A stretch of 64,000 nt of DNA, from positions 29,264,001-29,328,000 of the forward strand of contig OX485806.1 of assembly GCA_950295325.1 (NCBI GenBank). The letters run 5' to 3'. This stretch comes from Polytrichum commune (taxonomy: Eukaryota; Streptophyta; Polytrichopsida; Polytrichales; Polytrichaceae). The position numbers and the translations under genes are program-made. Of this stretch, positions 34,590-46,826 are shown in pieces. Every line of letters begins with the position of its first letter. Positions within the stretch are counted from its first letter, which is position 1. The notes under the pieces are model-generated. The model did no database searches. It saw only the letters and a program-made list of their open reading frames with translations, and had not been told where the DNA came from.

Positions 34590-37500
34590 TAAGATGTTAT
34601 GGGGAGAGGGAGGACGGGTATTTGTTTGTTGTCTAGTTTTCTTTTGTTTGGGACTAGGTATGTGAGGTACTTGATGGTGTCTTGGTGTATTTTTTTCACG
34701 AGGTTTTTAATATTAGATTTTGGAATATTGAGATTAGCGAGCTTTTTGATGGAATGTTCTTGTATGGCTCCTCTTACTCCAGCGGTGATGGTGATGAGGG
34801 GGTTTACTTTCCATCTGTTGTTTGTATGGTGTTAATAAGTGGGTCGTATTTTATATGCTTATATTCAAGGGCTTGGTTAGAGAATCTATCATGACAATAT
34901 GTGAATTCTATGAATTGATTGTGTGTGTGTGTGGGGGGGGGGAGTATTGGTGTTTGGTTTTCGTTTGCATGGCAATGGCATGGGGTGGGGGTGCATGTAG
35001 TGTTTAGGCAATGAAGTGCACCACTTTGTTGTGGCGTGATACTCTTAGACCTTTTTATATGTTGTTTTCTACATGTCGATAGAAGGTGGGGCCATGTGTT
35101 TATGTAATTGTTGGGGTTTGGGGTGTGTGAGGGTTATTTTTAAAATTTAAAATTTAATTTATGGTTTCCATGTATTGGACATATTCGAATTTTAGAGTTT
35201 GCATGACTTGGGCGTCGGTCATGACCATGGCATTTTAAAAGAGGTTGGAGAGTTTGTGGTATATTTGGTCACTTGATAGCCATTTGTCAATGTATGGGAA
35301 TTTGTTTTTGGTGTGTTTACATTATGTGGTAGTTGGGCAACTTGTGGGCAATGTGTGTGTGGGGTGTGGTGATGGGTTTGTCTTTGTGTGTTCCCTTGTT
35401 TGCTAGTGTGTCTATTATTTCATTTATGGTGATGCTAGTGTGGGCTCTTACTTTGTGTATGTAGATTTTGTAGCAGGTCCAATATATTTGGTGTATAATT
35501 GCTACTATAAACACTTTGTTTGGGTGGTGGTGTTGTGAGGATGGATGTTGTACGTGGTTACTTATTAGAAATATACTATTGAGGTTGCATGTGAATATGT
35601 GTCCAATTGGGTGGTTTTCATGGTTTTGATGGCAGTGAGTATGGTCTTAAGCTATGCTTGTAGGATGTTGCGATAGCTCGGTAGTCTTCCAGATATTTGT
35701 GTGTTGTTGTTGGGGTTGTATACCCTAATCATGCGGTGTTGCCATCTACTCGTCCTCATAAATTTTTAGTGGGGGAATGAAGGGTTAGTATGTGTATATG
35801 CATTGTTATAGGTGGAATTTGAGAGGGTGGATGTGGTTGTATTCAATTGGTATGGGTGTCAATGAGGTTGTTTTAAGGGGTGTGTCTACTCTGGAGGCGG
35901 TTTGCCATGTGTTGGAGAATTTCATGTTATAATGTGTGGGAATGTGTTTAATGGGGTAGGTATTTACTTGTATATTGTGGATTATCTTCATGATGTGGTG
36001 AAGTGCTTGATATATTTATTGTGGGACAAGTTCCAAATTGGTGATATGTCATGTTTGAGGATGTGGCTTATGTGGTAGGTTCCTAGGTAACAACCATGTC
36101 AGAATTTGAGGGGTTGTGTAATTTGGGCATCCGTGATCCGTGTTGCCTCCTAGAAGAGCTTATACCATTTTAGGTGGAGGTTGGTGTTCGTGAGCCATGT
36201 TTTAAGATTTGGGGTTTGTGAGACTAGAGCAGTTGTGTATTTTTTTCAAAACGCGCCGGTGCTTGTGATGTTACCATTTCATTGGTTGTCCAAGGGTGTG
36301 AATGAATTGTTGGTGTAGTATGATTGGGTGAGAGGGTATTTGAAAGGGTGGATGTTGGTGACACTTGAGGGAAGGGGTGGTGAGGGGAGGTGGGGTAGGT
36401 GTTGTGCCGATCTTTGGGATTTTATTGATGGGTTTGTATGTGTGTGTTGTGAGACAAGTGGTGCTTTCTCGTATGAGGGTTGTTGGTAGACTTTGTATGA
36501 ACAAGTTAATGTTAGTACTATTATGTTTGTGTGAGACGAGAAGGATGATGGCGAGAGTGGGTTCTTTTGTGTTGTAGTACACATGTAGTGAGGGCGGGGG
36601 GTGTTTTATATTGTAAGGGGGGAATTGTTGTGACGTTTGGTTGTTGTAATGGGTTAAATGTATTACGTGACCAATTGTCATGATTAATTATTAGTAAGGT
36701 GGGGGTGTTGGGGTTTGTGTGTGATGCTAGGTGAGCCCATTTTATGGATTTGGTATTAGCATGGGGTCCATGATGTGTGTTCAACCATGTCCTTATCATT
36801 GGTGGGAGAATGCATGGCCAATTGAGCCAAATATGATGTCTCTTTTGTGTGATGATTGGTATTGTGTGAATGTTGTGGGGCAGGCGAGTGGGTTGGAGAA
36901 GTATGAGTGTGAGTTTGAATTTGTTGATGAGTTTGTTTAGTATGGTTTCGGGGAAGGCAATGTGGTTGTGTATGAGGGGGATTGTATGTGGAGAGTAGCT
37001 CTGTATTGTTTTAATGTATTTGTTGGCGAGGAATAGGACTTTCGTAGTCTTGCAAAGTCTTGTGGTGGTAGCAATAGGGTGGGCATGGTTTTAGTGGTTT
37101 TCCTTTCCCATAGCCATGTAATCCTCTCTAGTGTAATGGTTGCTTGGTAGTTGTTGTTGTGGTCATGTATTTATGCAAGGGGAGGGTGTATTCGGTGTAT
37201 GGTGGGTGTGGTGGTGATGATGTCTTTATCCGGATTGCATTTTTGTATGTGTAGGGTGAGGAGTGGGATGCTTAGGATTGGACATACACATCTTTTGTCT
37301 TTGGTTTGTGGGTTTAGTAGGGTGTCCATAAGTTTTTGTTTTATGGCTTGTTGTTTGGTTTGTTGTGCAAATTTTGTGAGGAGGAGTACATTGTGTTCGT
37401 ACATGATGTTATCATAATTTCGTATTTGGGATTGTGGGATCCAATTCACATGTGTGTTGTGAGGGTTCTACCATTCACATTGTAGGCTAGTGGCACGCTT

Positions 37501-37640
37501 TCAACCTCCCCATTTGTCTTTTCTATATATGATTTTGAAGTCCGTTATGTGTGTGATGGGAAGGCCTAGTGGTATGTTATTTGTGTTTTGCCTTGGTTGA
37601 GTGTGGAGGTTGGTCCAAGGGGGTTGGGTATGTGGGGGCA
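34590..37640 (-). pseudogene. Decayed LINE with RT-like, RNase H, zinc-knuckle-like and C-terminal nuclease-like regions
   Basis: Minus-strand reading, with many frame changes and stops. Pre-RT linker at 37171-37449 (LLLTKFAQQTKQQAIKQKL). RT-like segment around 36271-36960 (LINKFKLTLILLQ); its catalytic motif is not clear. RNase H at about 35317-35620: NLNSIFLISNHVQHPSSQ, then KVRAHTSITINEIIDTLA, where NEIxDxLA is the family signature; the usual TDS aspartate reads as CNL. Next, a zinc-knuckle-like stretch (TWPHLLSTCRKQHI, near 35060-35110). Last, at 34590-34930, IQFIEFTYCHDRF, then after a frame change GWKVNPLITITAGVRGAI, followed by YLVPNKRKLDNKQ. This C-terminal block looks like a conserved nuclease-type domain (inference). 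The coding strand is strongly A/C-rich, unlike its surroundings. It is 5'-truncated, with no endonuclease domain found upstream. Confidence 0.68.
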
Positions 37641-37679
37641 AGATTGTTGGGGTGTGAAACTTTGTCCCCCTTGTAGTAA

Positions 37680-38010
37680 CTTATGGTGTGTGGCCTTGTA
37701 GTGGGGACTTCCAACTCCGCATACTATTTGTGACCCTTGGAGCAAATCGGGAATTGTTTTATTTTGTTATCAATTGTGGAGCACACACCTTTCATTTTAA
37801 ATTTGTGAATAAAGTTGAGATGCAAAAAATAGAGGATGTCAAAGTGAAGACTGTCTTTCTCTTTCATTGATTGCATGGACCCTCCCAATTGTCTTCAATG
37901 TGGAACATGCAATGGTGTCTATATTAACTACAAGCCTTGCCACACACCACTCAAATATTAGGTGTCCGATTAAGAAGATTGATCACATAAGGTCCACATA
38001 TGTACCTTAT
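37680..38010 (+). repeat. R3 MITE-like repeat
   Basis: Starts TATGGTGTGTGGCCTTGTAG and ends CACATAAGGTCCACATATGTACC, giving AGGTGTGTGG-type inverted termini. Internal blocks (ACTTCCAACTCC, GAGGTGTCAAAGTGAAGA-like, ACACCACTCAAATATTAGG) match 46150-46826 and 54709-55094. Confidence 0.6.
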
Positions 38011-38444
38011 TGGACATATTATAGTTGTGAAAGAAGTCACTTAAACCTGCAATATTGTTAAGTTCAGTAAGGTAGAAGTGCATTTCGTGGATACTTTTCC
38101 CTCTACATCCACAATTAGTACAAGTTGATCAACACATCCAAGTCGTGCCTACAACCATTTGCCTCATAATGTCCAAAGCTAGTGTGAAAATCTTGTTTGT
38201 TACCAAAGTGAAGACTTTTATGCTTGTTAAGTGGTCATATAGACCCCCCCCCCAATCGTGTTGACTATGTAACTTGCAAAGGTTACCAAGTTTTTTGCAT
38301 GTAGTTGAATCTCCTTTACACACATGTCTTTATTTTTGGTGTGCATTCTTAAATCCAAACCTACCACATCAAACTCAAATACATGTGTCCAAGTATTGCT
38401 ATGTTGGATTTAGGCACGTCTACCTTACAACTGAGGAGGCAACA

Positions 38445-38680
38445 CACTGTCTGGGGAGATTTTTGAGCATAATCAATCAAAATCCTAGTGTTTCCAAGTC
38501 CCACCAGTTGCATAATTGTGATCTTTCGGGTTTTCTTTATTAATTCGAGGTAAATCTCATAGATTCCTCTAAAACGATCGGTAATTTTCCTAGAGTCTTG
38601 AGCCTCGAATGGTTTATTTTCAACCGGTCCATATGTAACTAGTGGTCGGTTTCTCCCCGTTCTTTGAGGCCAAGAGATTA
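38445..38680 (+). repeat. R4 repeat, copy 5
   Basis: GGGGAGATTTTTGAGCATAAT, CTAGTGTTTCCAAGTCCCACC, TAATTTTCCTAGAGTCTTGA and GGTCGGTTTCTCCCCGTT follow the R4 order. Inverted GGGGAGA/TCTCCCC ends are visible. Confidence 0.6.
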
Positions 38681-38989
38681 AAGAGTGGGAAACATTTGGG
38701 CTATGGTACTGCTTGGCCACCACCCAACTAACTCATTCAAGCTTCAAGTACTTGGATACCAACCCTACGAATGACAAAAAGGCTGGCATATCCAACTACA
38801 AGTGGACACTTGGTACCCTTTTTTGTTTGAAAAGGTGGACACTCAAGAGAATTTGAGACACATTGGACGATGAGAATGCAACTTGTGGTTGTTGCAAGTT
38901 GTGAGGGTATCACAATTTTTTTTCACATAAGGTAGGTGCGTCTTAAACGGTTGCTTCTTCGTCCGACTTAGAGGGCCACTTCTTCTAGG

Positions 38990-39260
38990 ATATGGAACAC
39001 GTGATTAGTACAAGATGGTTAACAAATTCAAAGTGAGGCTGGAGCCTTTTTTTCTCATAATTTTTGGAGCTCGTATGTCGAATATCTTATTCATTATCAA
39101 AGTGAAGGTTTTCGTGCTTATTATGTGGTCAGATGGGTCCCTCCGATCACACCATTGACCGTTGAGCCTAGAATAGTTATCATATTTTGAGCATGTAGTT
39201 CAGTTTCTTTTAAATTTGTGTCTTTTTGGTATCCGTTTTGGAGCCACACCCACATATGAC
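38990..39260 (+). repeat. R10 dispersed repeat copy
   Basis: GGATATGGAACACGTGATTAG, GAATATCTTATTCATTATCAA and TTTTGAGCATGTAGTTCAGT in R10 order. Bases 38681-38989 and 39261-40101 show nothing recognisable. Confidence 0.5.
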
Positions 39261-40101
39261 TCAAATATAGGTGTTTGATTGGGATAAGTAACCGATCTAG
39301 GCATTTTTACTTTACCAATGGGTGAAGGCATGTTTACACTAGTGACTAGTGATGATGGCCACCGTTTTCTGAATTCTCTCATTCATCGAGGAATGAACAA
39401 TGGTCTCACTTTGTTTTACACGAGGTCATCAATAACATAGGAGTGATTATGTCAAAACATGGATGAGAAAGTAAGATGGAATATTTCTACATGCTTAGAA
39501 ATTAATAAATGTTTGGTGATCACCTTGATTTTACTACTAGAAAACCAAAACAAGATGTCTCAACATTAAATAAACATGATTGTATCAAGGAGAAACCTTT
39601 TTTTGGTACATTATATTTTAGTAAAATATGTTTCCATCCCACGTTTATTTTCATTGTTTTTCCTCATACGTTTTGGTTCCGTTAAAAATATTACGTCATA
39701 GTCTACGTCTAGTTGACACTACCTCCATGACTAAGGCTTCTAAAAAGTCATATGAATTTCATTTGGTCATGGTCTTCAAATTGCCGACAATGACCACAAG
39801 AAATCCTAAGTCACTTCTTCTCATGCACGTGATCATGTGTGTAAAACAACCATAAGGGTATTGTTTGATAGTTCGAAATTCGATACCCGGAGTATCATAT
39901 TTATAGATGGTCTTGAATTATCCAAGGGTAACATAGGTGAGAAATACCATGAAATCTCGTAATGGGTGTATTTGCAGTTTATCAAGTGAGTATTAACACT
40001 AGTATTAAAGGATGTGATACCTTTGGGTCAGGTATTTTATATCCATACACATATCCCGATTGATATCTACGTTTTAACACAAATTCCCACATGCAACACA
40101 A

Positions 40102-40599
40102 GGGCTGCTTCACACACGAGCCAAGAGCTGTGACCATGAAATGTGAGAGCCCAAAAGAAAATGTCCATAGGCCGTCCCAAGACACCTCCACAATCATGTA
40201 GTGTGGTCACGGACCCTCAAGTGTAGTGTGAAGTCATATGTGACCAGGCCCTCAACCAAATGCTATTTCAATGAATTTTTATTCATGCGAGTCCTCACAC
40301 ATGATAAAATAGAATGAATCAACGGTTGTGAGCATTCGGAGTGCCATGGTCTCATGGTTTTGCGTTAGGCCTATCACCAAGAGGTGGGTTTTGAAAATAG
40401 TCCAAGTGACCATTAAACATGATCCATTTGATGCCATTTAGGAACCCATGTAGACTTTACATCCATCTTGCATTCACATACTCCGTTGGTCCCTCAAGCA
40501 CACTGTGAAGCAAACTTGGACCGGCTTTGGCTTTTCCACCAATGAGTGTGCTTGAAGTGTAATGGTCACGGGCTCTCAGTCTCGTGTGTGAGGTGGCCC
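40102..40599. mobile_element. PIF/Harbinger-like MITE F, inverted relative to E
   Basis: 498 bp with ends GGGCTGCTTCACACACGAG and, reverse-complemented, GGGCCACCTCACACACGAG; flanks are CAA and TAA. Its reverse complement follows element E nearly base for base, including the TTCACACTACGCTTGAGGG-type internal motif. Confidence 0.78.
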
Positions 40600-40602
40600 T
40601 AA

Positions 40603-42309
40603 GTAAAAGACTTGGGAATCCTACAATAAACAAACAACACTAGGCACCGTGTGGGTTGTTTGGATGCATGTTGCTAAACTCTTAACAGTCCAAGTTGACC
40701 ATTTTGGGCCTCCTGGTGTCATTTAGCAGCTTAAGATTGCCTCTTGATATTTTAAGTTGAAGTAGTGAAAAAATACATAACATTATTCAATTGACTATGT
40801 GCATTGGGTGGGGCCGGGAATAACTGAGATCCTATTCAAAATTACACTTTGTTTGTTTTTTCAACAGAGCAATGCACTAGCAGATTTAGGTTGAAAAACT
40901 TGGATGAAGCAATGTAATTATATTATTAGAATGGAACGGTTGATAACAGTTGAATCATGTTATGACACACCATATAGAACTGTTAAAAATACACGATGCA
41001 TCATTCCAACTCGAGCATACATATATGAATGATGAGGATAGTTGAGCTCGCCAAACTGACCTAGACTCACATCACAATTGTCACATATGACTTTATTTTT
41101 GTTTTCCTATGTGTTTAATAGGTTGTTAATTATGGAATTGATATCCTCAACGAACAAAATGTTGTTATGTTTTTTGTACAAATCATCTCATAAACATGCC
41201 CCATTAAGAGTTGAAATTGCTTTCCTAGATCTCATATACACGAGATATCCTCAAATAAAGTTGGAGTACTAGAGTATTTCTCAAAATGAGTCTGGCATGA
41301 CACTACTAAAAAGTGGTACCACAATATTTTTGAAAGTCAATGTAGTGCATGAACTTGACCATGTAGTAGGAACGTGACATCTTCTATGCCCATGGATAAA
41401 CATATTGCTCTATGAGTTGCCCCCCCCCCCCATCAATCTCACTCGAGGTGGAAAAAAAATCAAATATATTAGTTTTTTTGGGGGGGGTTTATAGCTAATA
41501 TGACTTTGGAACTAACATTAGATACATGTATCATTAAAATGACACCCGATTGAAATGAAATAACAACAAACCTATGGCTTTTGATTCACAACAACTATTA
41601 TGAAGGAGGGGGGATGTGATTGAATCCATCCCCTCCGAGATTTGTTGTTAATTCATTCCAATAAGATCCCACTAGATTAAACGAAGCTTAGTTCAAAGGA
41701 TCTTGTCAACTCATAATAGAAACATCAAAGTTGTGCAATGTTACTTTGCGTTCTCACCTCCCCCCTTGGTACACGGAGAAAGAGAGAGAATCATCGTATA
41801 CAAATGTACTTCTCATTCATCCAACATAAAACCCTAAAACACTACGCAACATGGAGGTTATTATTTTAAGTTGATTTGACACTAGAATTAACTTTAAAGA
41901 CCCCAAATTAGACTAATTGAAACCATTTGAAATGAATAAGCAGCAAACCTAGAGGAATCAAGTGTTTTCTTTTAAACATATTATTAAATTAATTTATATA
42001 TTTGGATGGATGAGAGGTACGCTCCTATACAATAATGCCCTATCTCTCCTTGGTACATAGGGGCCATTTAACTATACCTTGATTCTAGTGGACGCCCTTT
42101 ACTTTACCGTGGTGAGATTGTTGTGTGTGTCAATCTCAAAGAGCAAGACATCCCATCTACCTTATAGTATGATAGTGATTGGATCGACAAGTGACATTGG
42201 TTTTGTTTGTTGGCTTGATTGCTGAAAGTTTGGAGTTATCTAGATATGAGATGAGCCGTATCTTCTAGAATATTCCGTTCATATTAAGGTCGATGTGCCT
42301 TAGATGAAA
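40603..42309. other. Intergenic stretch, no gene supported
   Basis: AT-rich DNA with C10 and G8 homopolymer tracts (about 41420 and 41485). A fragment near 41790-41830 (GTACTTCTCATTCATCCAACATAAAA) also occurs near 28720 and 5150. No domain-bearing open frame. Confidence 0.35.
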
Positions 42310-42740
42310 AACGTTCCTTTTTGCACCCACTTCTTTTAAGTCATGAAACACGTAATTAGCGCAAGATGATTAGCAATTCCAAACCGTGCCCGTAGCCAGT
42401 TGTCTCATAAATTATGAAGCTCATATGAATATCTTATTCGTTCTCAAAGAGAAGATTTTTGTGCTCATTAAGTGGTCATATAGGCCCCCCATTCATGTTA
42501 AAAAGTGAGCCTAGAATGGTCACCATTTGCCTCATACATTGTGGAGCTCATACGAATATCTTATTCGTTCTCAAAGGGAAGATTCTCATGCTCATTAAGT
42601 GGTCATATAGGTCCCCTGATCATGTTGGATAGTAAGGCTAGAATGGTCATCATATGCCTCATTATTTTTGGAGCTCATATGAATATCTTATTCATTATCA
42701 TCATGATGGTTCTTGTGCTTGTTAAGTGGCCATCTAGGTT
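42310..42740 (+). repeat. R10 copy with a three-fold internal tandem repeat
   Basis: The unit CTCAT...GAGCTCATA.GAATATCTTATTC..TC, GTGCTCATTAAGTGGTCATATAGG, CTAGAATGGTCA starts near 42407, 42531 and 42658, a period of about 125 bp. Other R10 copies have one unit, so amplification happened here. Confidence 0.6.
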
Positions 42741-43099
42741 CACATGTAGGCACAATCGCAACGGTATCAACATTGGTTCACATCAAGGTGATTTGGTCTT
42801 AAGACCAAAGAAACTTCAAAATCAAGTATTGGCCGAGACTCAAAATTTTGGATTCAAGGAGTAGCAACATTAGATATAATCAAACACTTAATATCCTATT
42901 TAGTGTAGTGGTGTTGATAGTGCAATGCACTTGTTTTCGAGGGTGGTTGAGGTCTTGGTTTGCTTGTTGGGTGTTGCTTGTGTATGTGAGGGTGCCGTAG
43001 GTGGTATTGTGTTTGCGACGAGTTTGTTTGCAGTTAGTTTTAGCCTTCCCGGAGCAACTCGTTGTCTCGAAATGGGAATACATAAGGTAGATGGGTATT

Positions 43100-43800
43100 A
43101 AGTGCTTTGTTCTGTCAATTGGGATTCGGGATCCTATATTTGATTGGTGTGTGGTTCGGTGAGGATCAAAGGACCTATGTATTCATTTACAAAATCAATC
43201 AATATAACATTACTTAGCCATGTGGGATCAGTTCCATGATCTTGGAATATGTCAATTATATTTCATGGGTCCCCCGAACAAAGCAAGAATTTTCGTTCAT
43301 TATTCATACATTCATGCTGAACTTGGAAATTTAGGTAGTGTTTTACTCCTTGCACTATGTGCAAGAATCAATGTTCACCTAGGGAATATCCAAAGGATAT
43401 GTTGTTCATCCCAAAAATATTCCCTACAAATACTATCATAGCAATACCATCATTGAATATACTCACACTATTCTTAACATTCTTACTAATCATATTGGCA
43501 TTATTCATCATTCAAACTGGCATCAGTCTCTTCCTACAAAGGTAAGATAGTGGAGGCCCATGCTAGATGCTGAATATAGAATGGAACACAACCGATGCAT
43601 CTGAATAAGATTATGAACAAACATGCACTTCCAATAACCATAACTAAATCACAGGAAGTCGAATCTTCAATCCGATTTTTGCCGATGTTTCATCATAGAG
43701 TTGCTAATGCAACACGAGTTTTGTTGGGTAAACCTACTTGTTGTAGAAGTTGGAGAACATGGAAAAACGAAGCAAATAATGACCCACACGCGTTAGCTAG
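43100..43800 (+). repeat. R7 copy 2 interrupted by R6 copy 2
   Basis: R7 blocks (TATATTTGATTGGTGTGTGG, GAGGATCAAAG, ACCTATGTATTC) stop near 43195. R6 (matching 1675-2095) fills 43195-43610. R7 then resumes with AACAAACATGCACTTCCAATAACC and GTTGGAGAACATGGAAAAACG. The clean resumption suggests that R6 is a mobile unit of about 415 bp. Confidence 0.6.
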
Positions 43801-44295
43801 AACCGGGCCCGGGCTGGCTCGAGGGCTTGCCTGTAAGGTAGGCTATTCAGTTCAGCAGCTTCTCTGGCCCCTCCTCATTGTAATTATAAGGTCATAATGA
43901 GGCTCCTTTATTACTGCATGTAAGCTTGTGGGCAGGAGAGCGGATTACAATGTACAGAGGGGCTACATGTGGACACGTCCTAGGGGTGGGGGGTTAGGCA
44001 CATTTATGAGCTCAGGAATCTAGGTGGCCTCTGACTCACCCCTCTTGGTACACGTGTACATTACTCACTCCTATTATAATTGTCACGGTTTGGTTTGGAT
44101 GCTTCCCTCTTTCAAATTCTCAACTGCACTTGGTTCTTATTAAATTATGCTTCTCTCTCTCTCTCCGGGTCCTCTCTCTTTTTGAGCTTCCAAATCATTT
44201 GCCTTCGTTAGCTTTTATGATCTTAAGGTGTGCTTGTCTTATGTGGTGCCATATTGTTGTTGGATTTTAAGGTCAAGGCATTCGTACTCGACTAA

Positions 44296-44456
44296 TGGTC
44301 CGCCCACACTTACTGGTGTGCCGGCCCATGAGTGAACGATTCCTACCAGCAGGGGTCACTTTGAGAATTGGTTTAGCTAGTGAGAGCCACTGGTTGCAAC
44401 CAATGTTGATACACACCGTTCATTGGTGGCCCATACCAGTAAGTGTGGGTGGGCTA
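44296..44456. mobile_element. Small MITE M with TAA target
   Basis: 161 bp, flanked by TAA (44293-44295, 44457-44459). The ends TGGTCCGCCCACACTTACTGG and, reverse-complemented, TAGCCCACCCACACTTACTGG match over most of 21 bases. Noncoding. Confidence 0.8.
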
Positions 44457-44554
44457 TAAGTTCATTTAACTGCTCATTAGGAAACTTGTAATGTTGACAT
44501 GTATGAAATCGATATGTTTTAGGCATACGGGGTTAAGGTTGAAGCTTATTGAGA

Positions 44555-45185
44555 GGCGCCTGTTCTCGATCAAGACGCCATTGGCAAGTTATTGGATACT
44601 GGAGTTTCGATTAGGTTGGGATTGCATTTCGATCAAGCCGGAACCAATAGTGTCATGACACATGTCGTGGTTTTGCGTGTTTTGCGTGTTAAAGTGAAGA
44701 GGAATGAGCGGTTATTCCAGACTCTAGACATTGGTAATATGTTCGGGCCAACTTTTAACTTCAAAAATTCATAGTAATCTCAAAATAAGGAATCAAATTA
44801 CCAAAAGAAATTGTAGTCCTCTTGATTTCTATCTTCCTACACGAGAAAAAATTGCACCGCCTTAAACTGCTATGAATATGGTGTAGAATCTGGCGCCTTA
44901 AGTGATCGGATATGGGCTAATCAATTACAAGCTTTCACCTAACCAACCACCTAATACTACATGGGTTCATCAAACAACATTTTTTTAGCTTCCATTCATT
45001 CAAGCTGGTAATTGATTGTTGTGGCACCTAAAGATGTTTGCAACCTGAACCTAGTTGTCAACTTAGCCTTTGACATTTGGCTAAGTTGGACTTTGATCAC
45101 GACATATCAACATTGATCAAAGATTGCTATCGTGTTGCACGGGAATAGGTTGGAGGCTAAGTTGTGAAATTGGGGTGGTGGTTGG
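44555..45185 (+). repeat. R9 copy 2 followed by R8 copy 2
   Basis: 44555-44890 matches 11835-12155 (R9). 45012-45185 matches 9400-9560 (R8: GTGGCACCTAAAGATG, GTTGTCAACTTAGCC, GGGAATAGGTTGG). The two families are adjacent here but separate in the left part of the window. Confidence 0.55.
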
Positions 45186-45574
45186 GATTGGTTAGCTACC
45201 TTATGACCTATGGATCTTATGGGTTGGCTACTTATGACTTATGGGTCTTACGGGTCTTGTGGGTTGGCAACTTGGCTACCCTCATGTCTTATGTCTTTAA
45301 AATTCCGGACACAAGAATTCTTATGGTCCAAAAATTTATTGGTCGATGGTCTATTGGTGAAACCAACACAAGAGCCCGATGTTAAGGTGGTGGACATTTT
45401 CAGAATCACCACATGCACTTATTGTGCAATATTGTACAATTTAAATGGTAAAGAAGGGTTTGGCAACGGCACGTTTTTTGGTGTTGGAATCCCGGATGGC
45501 ACATTTTACCATGACAAGTTTCCATTTTAGTCATGGGCCGGAATCACTAAATCGACTTCATGGAAAACATAGGA

Positions 45575-45790
45575 CACACTAAATATTGTATTTAGTGTCA
45601 CCAATTCTATTTGCCTTGCTCAATACTAATTGTAAACTGCTTGTGTGGTGTCACCAACACTAAATGTAAACCTAGCATTATTTGTCATCCATTGTAAATT
45701 TTTTTGAGTGTTATGGGTTTACAATATTGCAAATACTATCATGTAATACATGTTTTTTCATCCAAATTTCAATCATCCATGGCAATATTT
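45575..45790 (+). repeat. R1 dispersed repeat, copy 3
   Basis: ATTTAGTGTCACCAATTCTAT, CTCAATACTAATTGTAAACTGC, CACTAAATGTAAACCTAGCA and TTTTTCATCCAAATTTCAATC in R1 order. Confidence 0.6.
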
Positions 45791-46149
45791 CATTAGAGAA
45801 ATGTTAGGATCATAATATACCAAAAGCCGATGAACTAAAATCTAGTCAGGGTGACAATATTTGTAAGCTTATTCATAAAAAGTGTCATTAGAAAACATAC
45901 CATAAGACACTAGATACAATATTTAGTAAAGTTCCCCAGGGCATACATGTATCTTTCCCATGTAAAAATATAATTTCCTACTATTTAACGATTTGTAAAA
46001 AAGTCAAAGCATGGATGCAAAAATCCCCGCTTTGTGTGAAAATGTAGACTGGGCATTTAGAACGTATTGAATATAGTTTCATGCTCATAGACAAAGACAA
46101 ATATCCAACATGTGGACATGGATGCTCAAGTGCAGTTTTAGTAAAGCCA

Positions 46150-46826
46150 TATGAAAGACATAAGGTGTGTGGCCCTACTGTGGACAATTCAAACTCCACA
46201 AACAATTTTGGCCGTTGGAAAGAATTGGTAATTGTATGAGTCTAGATAGCAATTGTGAAGCATGCATACTATCAATTCAAGTGTCAGAGTTGGGATTGTG
46301 ATGAAATAGTCATAGGAGATCAAAACGAAGATTCTCGTTACATTAACGTGATGACATACACCCTCTCAATTGTGTTCATAATTGAACCTAGAATGATTGA
46401 TATGTTTTGAACACATAGTTCAATTGAAGTCCAATCATATTGTATCACTCGTCTCTCTCATGTCCATTCAGAATATCCCACGTTCCACTAATCTTTCTGC
46501 ATGGACCCTCCCAATTGAAGGCACAAATTAACATAAAATTTGAGCACAATGCCATTTGTTGGGGGGGGGGGGGGGGGTGAACACACTCTATTTTGGCATC
46601 AAATTGCATTTCAAATAACACATATCCCTCCGAAATTAAACATAGAGGTTTTCATATTAGATATACATGTGTGCTTAAAGGGTTGCCAAATTAACTCCGG
46701 ATTGATGGTCTAGAACCCTAAACCCTAGAAGACATTATATATTGCAAGTACATAGTCCAATCTCATCATAACACGTCTTCTTGATATTTGTCTGATGCTA
46801 CAAACCTTGCCATATGCGGCCCACAT
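46150..46826 (+). repeat. R3 repeat split by the left arm of an inverted duplication
   Basis: R3 starts with AAGGTGTGTGGCCCTACTG and reaches CATGGACCCTCCCAATTGA (46519). It then resumes near 46717 with CCCTAGAAGACATTATATATTG, ACATAGTCCAATCTCATC and ends near CGGCCCACATTT (46826). The inserted 46520-46715 is the reverse complement of DNA flanking the right end. Confidence 0.6.

Noticed and set aside
36365..37417. Plus-strand frames rich in Val/Gly/Cys
   Set aside because: They are the antisense of the A/C-rich LINE coding strand.
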